A DNA stretch of 64,000 nucleotides from the NCBI GenBank assembly GCA_944389025.1, contig CALXKU010000009.1, forward strand, positions 33,800 through 97,799. Direction: 5' to 3'. Shown piece after piece: positions 59,059-64,000 of this stretch; position 1 is the first letter of the stretch; each line of letters opens with the position of its first letter. Under the pieces are notes generated by a model. The model was not told the DNA's origin. It saw only the letters and a list, made by a program, of their open reading frames with translations, and did no database searches. Source of the DNA: an uncultured Spirochaetaceae bacterium. Its GTDB lineage: Bacteria > Spirochaetota > Spirochaetia > Sphaerochaetales > Sphaerochaetaceae. A program made the position numbers and the translations under genes.

Positions 59059-60829
59059 GATTGTAGGTAGGGTGAAAAGGGTAAACGGCCCTGTTCTCAT
59101 TGCCAAAGGCATAACCGATGCGAAGATGATGGAACTCGTCCACGTAAGTGAGATGAGAATCGTCGGAGAAATCGTTAAACTCAATGGTGATGAGGCTACC
59201 GTTCAGGTATATGAGGATGCTACCGGAATAGCACCAGGGGATAATGTCTACGGAACCGGCATGAGCCTCTCTGTTGAGCTTGGCCCAGGTCTAATTGGGA
59301 ACATCTACGACGGTATCCAGCGTCCGCTTGAAGAACTCAGGGGATTAAGCGGGGATTTCATTGCCAGAGGTATCAGCACAAGCAGTGTGAGCCATGAGAA
59401 GAAATGGCATTTCCATCCACTGAAAAAGGTCGGGGACGAGGTTTCCCGCGGCACCATAATAGCTGAGGTGGAAGAGACTGACCGTGTCATGCATAAGATC
59501 ATGATCGCACCTGATTTCGAGGGAACCGGTACTATAAGTTTCATTGCGGAGGAAGGGGATTATACGGTCGAGGATGAGATTGCCAGGGTTGAGAATTCGA
59601 AAGGGCTTGAGAGCCCTGTAACGATGATACAGTACTGGCCGATAAGGGTTGCCCGTCCTGTGAAGGAGCGCCTCAGTCTTGACGCTCCTCTTGTAACGGG
59701 ACTGAGGGTAATAGACACGCTATTCCCCCTTGCTAAAGGTGGTACCGTTGCAATCCCAGGTGGATTCGGAACCGGTAAGACCATGACTCAGCACTCTGTT
59801 GCACAGTGGTGCGATGCGGATATCATCGTATACATAGGATGCGGTGAGCGTGGTAATGAGATGACGGACGTACTCAGGGAGTTCCCTCATCTCGTGGATC
59901 CGAGAACGGGACAGAGTCTGATGCATAGGACCATTCTTATTGCCAACACCTCAAACATGCCGGTATCCGCTCGTGAGGCGAGCATTTATACCGGAATCAC
60001 GATGGCTGAGTATTACCGTGACATGGGATATAACGTCGCAATAATGGCTGACAGCACCTCGCGATGGGCCGAGGCTCTCAGGGAGCTTTCGGGCAGGATG
60101 GAGGAAATGCCTGCTGAGGAGGGTTTCCCAGCATATCTTCCTACCCGTATCGCGCAGTTCTATGAGAGGGCTGGGCATATGCTCAATCTTTCTCAAACCG
60201 AGGGTAGCGTTTCCGTAATTGGTGCGGTCTCCCCACCCGGTGGTGATTTCTCCGAGCCTGTTACCCAGCATACCAAGCGCTTCGTACGCTGTTTCTGGGG
60301 ACTTGACAGGAGTCTCGCATCTGCCAGGCATTATCCTGCCATAAGCTGGCTGGATTCATACAGTGAGTATATAGATGAGGTGAAGGCCTGGTGGGCAAGG
60401 GAGAGTAACGACCAGTGGTATTCGAACAGGCAGAAGATCATGGAGCTTCTTCAGAAGGAAGTAAGGCTCAATCAGATTGTTAAGCTCGTGGGGCCTGATG
60501 CTCTTCCAGACAGCCAGAATTTCATCATAGAGTGCTGCAGCCTCTTTAAGACGGCGTTTTTGCAGCAGAACGCTTTTGACGAGATCGACCGTTACTGCTC
60601 TGTAAAGAAACAGATGAAGATGCTCTCTATTATTATCCATTATTATGAGGCTGGACAGGAGGCGATCAGCAAAGGGGTTCCGATGGTGAAGATCAAGAGG
60701 CTCTCTGTCGTTCAGGATATCGCAAGGATGCGTTTCAATATCTCGAACGAGGATGCGGATGAGATCGATAAGCTCTCTCTCAAGCTCGACAGGGCTATGA
60801 TGCAACTTGGAAGTATTTATGATGAGTGA
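59048..60829 (+). CDS. ntpA: V-type ATPase catalytic subunit A
   Basis: A 593-residue catalytic subunit. Walker A GGFGTGKT is at 238-245. The A-subunit-specific insertion before it (the bulge region, about 120-190) is present, as are [13 protein letters not shown], the catalytic-Glu region, and [32 protein letters not shown]. All family motifs are intact. It hydrolyses or makes ATP together with subunit B in the A3B3 ring. It overlaps ntpE and ntpB. Confidence 0.97.
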   Translation: MQDKIVGRVKRVNGPVLIAKGITDAKMMELVHVSEMRIVGEIVKLNGDEATVQVYEDATGIAPGDNVYGTGMSLSVELGPGLIGNIYDGIQRPLEELRGLSGDFIARGISTSSVSHEKKWHFHPLKKVGDEVSRGTIIAEVEETDRVMHKIMIAPDFEGTGTISFIAEEGDYTVEDEIARVENSKGLESPVTMIQYWPIRVARPVKERLSLDAPLVTGLRVIDTLFPLAKGGTVAIPGGFGTGKTMTQHSVAQWCDADIIVYIGCGERGNEMTDVLREFPHLVDPRTGQSLMHRTILIANTSNMPVSAREASIYTGITMAEYYRDMGYNVAIMADSTSRWAEALRELSGRMEEMPAEEGFPAYLPTRIAQFYERAGHMLNLSQTEGSVSVIGAVSPPGGDFSEPVTQHTKRFVRCFWGLDRSLASARHYPAISWLDSYSEYIDEVKAWWARESNDQWYSNRQKIMELLQKEVRLNQIVKLVGPDALPDSQNFIIECCSLFKTAFLQQNAFDEIDRYCSVKKQMKMLSIIIHYYEAGQEAISKGVPMVKIKRLSVVQDIARMRFNISNEDADEIDKLSLKLDRAMMQLGSIYDE

Positions 60830-62237
60830 TGATAAGCTACTTAAGAATGATGATAGAAAGCTCTATAGCGGAAGGGAATATAGGGGAGCAAGCAGAATAG
60901 ATGGTCCGCTCGTATACATGAGAAACACCCATCCTGTCGGTTATGGAGAGCTTGTAGAGGTCAGGGGAAGTGATGGTAAGATCCGCTCCGGCCAGGTTCT
61001 TGATACCTCCGACGAGGCTGTATGTGTTCAGGTTTTTGAAGGAACCGACGGACTCTCACTGCCTGGGACGAGCATGAGATTCCTTGGAGAGCCGCTGACG
61101 CTTGGTGTCTCTGATAAGATGCTCGGGCGCGTCATGAACGGACTTGGAAAGAGCAGGGATGGTGCGAGAAATCCATCATCGAGCGATGAGAGGGATGTCA
61201 ACGGTGTTCCTATCAATCCGACTGCTCGTGAGTATCCGAGGGATTTCATTCAGACGGGAATTTCCGTAATCGACGGTATGACGACTCTCATCCAAGGACA
61301 GAAGCTGCCAATCTTCAGCGGGAACGGAATGGATCATAACCAGCTTGCTGCGCAGATTGTGCGCCAGGCGAAGGTAAGGGGTGGAAAGAGCGAGTTCGCA
61401 ATCGTTTTTGCCGCCATGGGAGTCAAGTACGATGTTGCCAAGTTCTTCATCGATTCCTTTGAGCAGACAGGGGTTCTGGACAACGTCGCAATGTTTTTAT
61501 CCCTTGCGGATGATCCATCCATTGAAAGGACGATCACACCGAGGACTGCACTTACGCTTGCCGAGCACCTGGCATTCGATAAGGGTAAGCAGGTTCTTGT
61601 CATAATGACCGACATGACCAACTACTGCGAATCGCTCAGGGAGATAAGTACTCTGCGCGGAGAGATCCCTTCAAGAAAGGGATACCCTGGCTATCTTTAC
61701 TCCAACCTGGCTGAAATCTATGAGAGGAGCGGAAAGATAAGTGGAAAGAGCGGAAGTATAACCCAGCTTCCGATTCTCACCATGCCAAATGATGATATCT
61801 CACATCCTATTCCCGATCTTACAGGATATATAACCGAAGGTCAGATCGTATTTGACAGGGAGATGCATGGACGTGGAATTTATCCGCCTATCAACTGTCT
61901 GCCATCCCTTTCAAGACTTATGAAGGATGGAATCGGAGAGGGAATGACAAGGGATGACCATCCGCATCTTTCAAACCAGCTTTTCGCATCATATTCACAT
62001 GTGAAGGATGTTAGGAACCTTGCATCGGTAATCGGAGAGGAGGAGCTTACTGAGACCGATCATAAGTATCTGGAGTTCGGTGAGTTCTTTGAGAAGAAGT
62101 TTGTCGCCCAGCGCTATGATGAGGATCGCTCCATTGAGGAGACGCTGGACCTTGGCTGGCAGGCGCTTTCGATTCTCCCACCTGAGGAGCTTCAGCGTCT
62201 GACGGAGGATGAGATTAACGCTCACTATAAGGGGTAA
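60819..62237 (+). CDS. ntpB: V-type ATPase regulatory subunit B
   Basis: A 472-residue non-catalytic subunit. The P-loop is replaced by [18 protein letters not shown], as expected for [34 protein letters not shown] and [20 protein letters not shown] are typical. Two adjacent ATGs (60819, 60822) lie inside the end of ntpA; I chose the first. A TTG at 60807 is less likely. Confidence 0.96.
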   Translation: MMSDDKLLKNDDRKLYSGREYRGASRIDGPLVYMRNTHPVGYGELVEVRGSDGKIRSGQVLDTSDEAVCVQVFEGTDGLSLPGTSMRFLGEPLTLGVSDKMLGRVMNGLGKSRDGARNPSSSDERDVNGVPINPTAREYPRDFIQTGISVIDGMTTLIQGQKLPIFSGNGMDHNQLAAQIVRQAKVRGGKSEFAIVFAAMGVKYDVAKFFIDSFEQTGVLDNVAMFLSLADDPSIERTITPRTALTLAEHLAFDKGKQVLVIMTDMTNYCESLREISTLRGEIPSRKGYPGYLYSNLAEIYERSGKISGKSGSITQLPILTMPNDDISHPIPDLTGYITEGQIVFDREMHGRGIYPPINCLPSLSRLMKDGIGEGMTRDDHPHLSNQLFASYSHVKDVRNLASVIGEEELTETDHKYLEFGEFFEKKFVAQRYDEDRSIEETLDLGWQALSILPPEELQRLTEDEINAHYKG

Positions 62238-62240
62238 GTG

Positions 62241-62888
62241 ATGGATACGAGCTTAGCACCGACGAGAAGCAACCTTATGAAGGTAAAGGATGAACTCAGT
62301 TTCAGCCGGCTCGGCTATGACCTTCTCGATCAGAAGAGGAGCATACTTGTAAGTGAGCTTCTTACTCTTGTTGACCAGGCTGTCGACTATCAGAACAGGG
62401 TTGAGAAGAGCCTTTTGGAAGCTGAGAAGACGCTCCAGGATGCGATAATGAATATGGGAAGGCTGAAAATAGCCAACCTTGCTGGTGCGGTTAATATCAA
62501 TAGCAGCATATCTCTCTCTGAACGCAGGGTGATGGGCGTCTCTCTGCCTAAGGTTGATACGTCATTCTCTGGAGATGGGCCGTATTTCTCTCCTGAGGGG
62601 ACGAGCATGCTAAGCGAGCTCGCACTCAACAGATATCGTAGGGCTCTTGAGCTCATGGGTAAGATGGCGGAGCTCAAGGTTTCAATCATGAGGCTAAGCG
62701 GTGAGGTCAAGAAGACAATCAGGAAGGTGAATGCACTTGAAAAGCTTGTAATTCCTGATAAGGAGGAGACCGTGAAATATCTCACATCCCGCATCGAGGA
62801 GCAGGAAAGGGAATCTTTCATCCTTCTTAAGGCCGTAAAGGATAGGATGGAAAGGGAAGAGGCGAGAAAAAAGGAGGAAGATGTATGA
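62241..62888 (+). CDS. ntpD: V-type ATPase subunit D (central rotor shaft)
   Basis: A 215-residue coiled-coil protein beginning with LAPTRSNLMKVKDELSFSRLGYDLLDQKRSILV, the conserved subunit D N-terminus. The C-terminal helix (ALEKLVIPDKEETVKYLTSRIEEQERESFILLKAVKDRM) pairs with it. A GTG just before the ATG is the alternative start. It overlaps the universal stress protein gene by four bases, so the operon goes on. Confidence 0.93.
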   Translation: MDTSLAPTRSNLMKVKDELSFSRLGYDLLDQKRSILVSELLTLVDQAVDYQNRVEKSLLEAEKTLQDAIMNMGRLKIANLAGAVNINSSISLSERRVMGVSLPKVDTSFSGDGPYFSPEGTSMLSELALNRYRRALELMGKMAELKVSIMRLSGEVKKTIRKVNALEKLVIPDKEETVKYLTSRIEEQERESFILLKAVKDRMEREEARKKEEDV

Positions 62889-63376
62889 CAAGTGCACCGT
62901 TTTTAGATACGCTTGTATATCTTGATGGGACCGAAGGTTCCATCAGTGCGCTTATGTATTCGATAATGCTTGCAAAAAGCACCGATACAAGGCTCCATGT
63001 GCTATATGTTGTGAATACGAAAGCTCTTGGAGATCTCGTAAAAAGCCATATATTCGTGGATCAGGAAAAAAGCGAGTATCTGATGGATCTGAAGAAGGAT
63101 GCCGCAAGACACATAAGACATGCGGAGAAGCTTGCCGCTCAGAAGGGCATCAGCATCACCACTTCAATCATCGAGGGCTCCCCTCATGCCGAGGTGATGA
63201 ACTATATAAAGAATAATCATATAGATCTTCTTGCCCTCGGTTCGATTAATGTGATAAGAAGTCGCAGAGAAGAGCTTACTAGCGAGAATGACAGGATGCT
63301 CAGGACAAGTCCATGCCCTGTTATCGTCGTTAAGGATAATGATGCGATCTGGTCAGCATTTGAGGAGGATTATTGA
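62885..63376 (+). CDS. Universal stress protein family (UspA-like)
   Basis: A 163-residue single Usp domain. The start FLDTLVYLDGTEGSISALMYSIMLAKSTDTRLHVLYVV and the end TSPCPVIVVKDN are typical. The ATP-binding motif GxxGx9GS near the C-terminus is not intact: the segment reads GSINVIRSRREELTSEN. It may therefore bind another nucleotide or none. The gene starts inside ntpD's last codons, unusual company that suggests a role tied to energy status. Confidence 0.85.
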   Translation: MTSAPFLDTLVYLDGTEGSISALMYSIMLAKSTDTRLHVLYVVNTKALGDLVKSHIFVDQEKSEYLMDLKKDAARHIRHAEKLAAQKGISITTSIIEGSPHAEVMNYIKNNHIDLLALGSINVIRSRREELTSENDRMLRTSPCPVIVVKDNDAIWSAFEEDY

Positions 63377-63825
63377 TGTCTTTAACCGATAGTCTGAAGA
63401 AAGAGTACTGTTTCTGCCCTCTTAAGGGAGATAATAAGAGAGAGGTCATAAGCAATCTTGTGCGCGAGTTTGCTTCCGCCTATGGTTTAAGCAGTGAGGA
63501 AGAACAAGCAGCTCTTAACGCCGTTATCAGCAGGGAAAGCCTTGGTTCCACAGGCCTTGAACACGGCGTTGCGATTCCTCACGCGAAAGTGAGTTTCATC
63601 CATCATCCGGTTGTAGCACTTGCGGTAGGAGAGAAGGAAATTGATTTCGACTCCGCAGATGGAAAGCCGACGAATGTGTATTTTCTCGTTCTTGGAAGCG
63701 ATGAGCATCCGAGTGAGCATGTACAGGTGCTTTCCCAGATAGCGCAGGTCGCTAGGAATGCAACCCTTTTAAGGATGATAAAGAGTGCAAAAAACAGGGA
63801 TGAGCTGATTTCTTTATTCTTTTAA
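63376..63825 (+). CDS. PTS EIIA-like protein (fructose/PtsN type)
   Basis: A 149-residue EIIA domain. The phospho-accepting His69 is in TGLEHGVAIPHAKVSF. The pattern SRESLGSTGLEHGVAIPHA and the helix HVQVLSQIAQVARN fit the fructose/nitrogen EIIA family. No EIIB or EIIC is fused or adjacent, so it is more likely a regulatory PtsN-like protein than a sugar transporter part. The start overlaps the Usp stop (TGATG), making it the last gene of the V-ATPase unit. Confidence 0.85.
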   Translation: MSLTDSLKKEYCFCPLKGDNKREVISNLVREFASAYGLSSEEEQAALNAVISRESLGSTGLEHGVAIPHAKVSFIHHPVVALAVGEKEIDFDSADGKPTNVYFLVLGSDEHPSEHVQVLSQIAQVARNATLLRMIKSAKNRDELISLFF

Positions 63826-63908
63826 AGCAAACTCGGTCTACTTTTCCTTTCAACAAAAGAAGATAGAGAAAGTCAGAAAAATCTTTGAAAAATTTTTTGA
63901 AAAAGATA

Positions 63909-63938
63909 TTGACAGTGGAGGCGGAAAAGGGCTAGATT
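63909..63938 (+). promoter_or_regulatory. Strong promoter at the right edge, probably of an rRNA operon
   Basis: TTGACA (63909-63914) and TAGATT (63933-63938) have an 18-base spacing. Upstream lies an A/T-tract stretch (AAAAATCTTTGAAAAATTTTTTGAAAAAG) like an UP element. Downstream is a G-rich leader with the hairpin GTGCTT-GG-AAGCAC and no coding frame up to base 64000. This is the usual look of a 16S rRNA leader, but the rRNA itself is not in the window. Confidence 0.55.
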
Positions 63939-64000
63939 GTCATAGCGTGCTTGGAAGCACGGAAGGTTTTTAAGAGCTATAGCGCAGGGGAAGAGAGAGA

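Overview
The window looks like chromosomal DNA from a Gram-negative, largely anaerobic bacterium. My best guess is a host-associated spirochaete of the Treponema/Sphaerochaeta type. This rests on gene content, not on a database match: an archaeal/vacuolar-type ATPase operon, lysine/diaminopimelate synthesis through DapL, lipoproteins with classical lipoboxes, an outer-membrane-barrel-like protein ending in Phe, an oxygen-sensitive NrdD/NrdG ribonucleotide reductase beside a class I NrdAB, and an AMMECR1-MEMO-radical SAM operon. Genes are tightly packed, with many 1-11 nt overlaps.

Layout. 0-6.7 kb, minus strand: a partial gene open at the left edge, nrnA-like, clpX-clpP and tig (protein folding and turnover), a TPR-like hypothetical and a LysR regulator. 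6.7-12.9 kb: MATE exporter, orphan sigma-70-family factor, galactokinase, short RecQ helicase, guanine deaminase. 12.9-16.5 kb: nrdA-nrdB (minus). 16.6-18.9 kb: AmmeMemoRadiSam operon. 18.9-22.5 kb: an AT-richer accessory pocket in which three consecutive larger genes are broken (in-frame TAA, 1-base frameshift, in-frame TAG). 22.5-25.2 kb: AEC permease, methyltransferase, an 82-bp direct repeat around an AT-rich 196-bp spacer, and five tRNA genes (minus). 25.3-32.5 kb: hydroxyacid dehydrogenase, methyltransferase, the livKHMGF amino-acid ABC transporter and a CBS-ACT protein. 32.5-42.3 kb: RarA fusion protein, lipoproteins, Bax-inhibitor-like membrane protein, RluA-type synthase, xseA-xseB, a large Ig/FN3 surface lipoprotein and a small ferredoxin. 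42.5-53 kb: topoisomerase III, then dapB-dapA-dapL-lysA-thioesterase-nrdG, then nrdD. 53-64 kb: Ldh-family dehydrogenase, tRNA-Pro, a nine-gene V-type ATPase operon that runs on into a universal stress protein and an EIIA-like protein, and at the right edge a strong promoter that probably drives an rRNA operon outside the window.

How the parts fit. Two ribonucleotide reductases cover aerobic/microaerobic and anaerobic dNTP supply; nrdD has two NrdR-box-like sites with the expected 31-bp phasing. The dap/lys block feeds peptidoglycan and lysine synthesis through the LL-diaminopimelate aminotransferase route. The V-type ATPase couples ATP and an ion gradient. A shared palindrome (TGGACA-N5-TGTCCA) lies in two divergent intergenic regions 37 kb apart and may mark an uncharacterised regulon.

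Limits. Everything was read by eye and no homology search was run. Family names rest on motifs. Operators, promoters and terminators are candidates. The three gene disruptions could be real decay or sequence errors.
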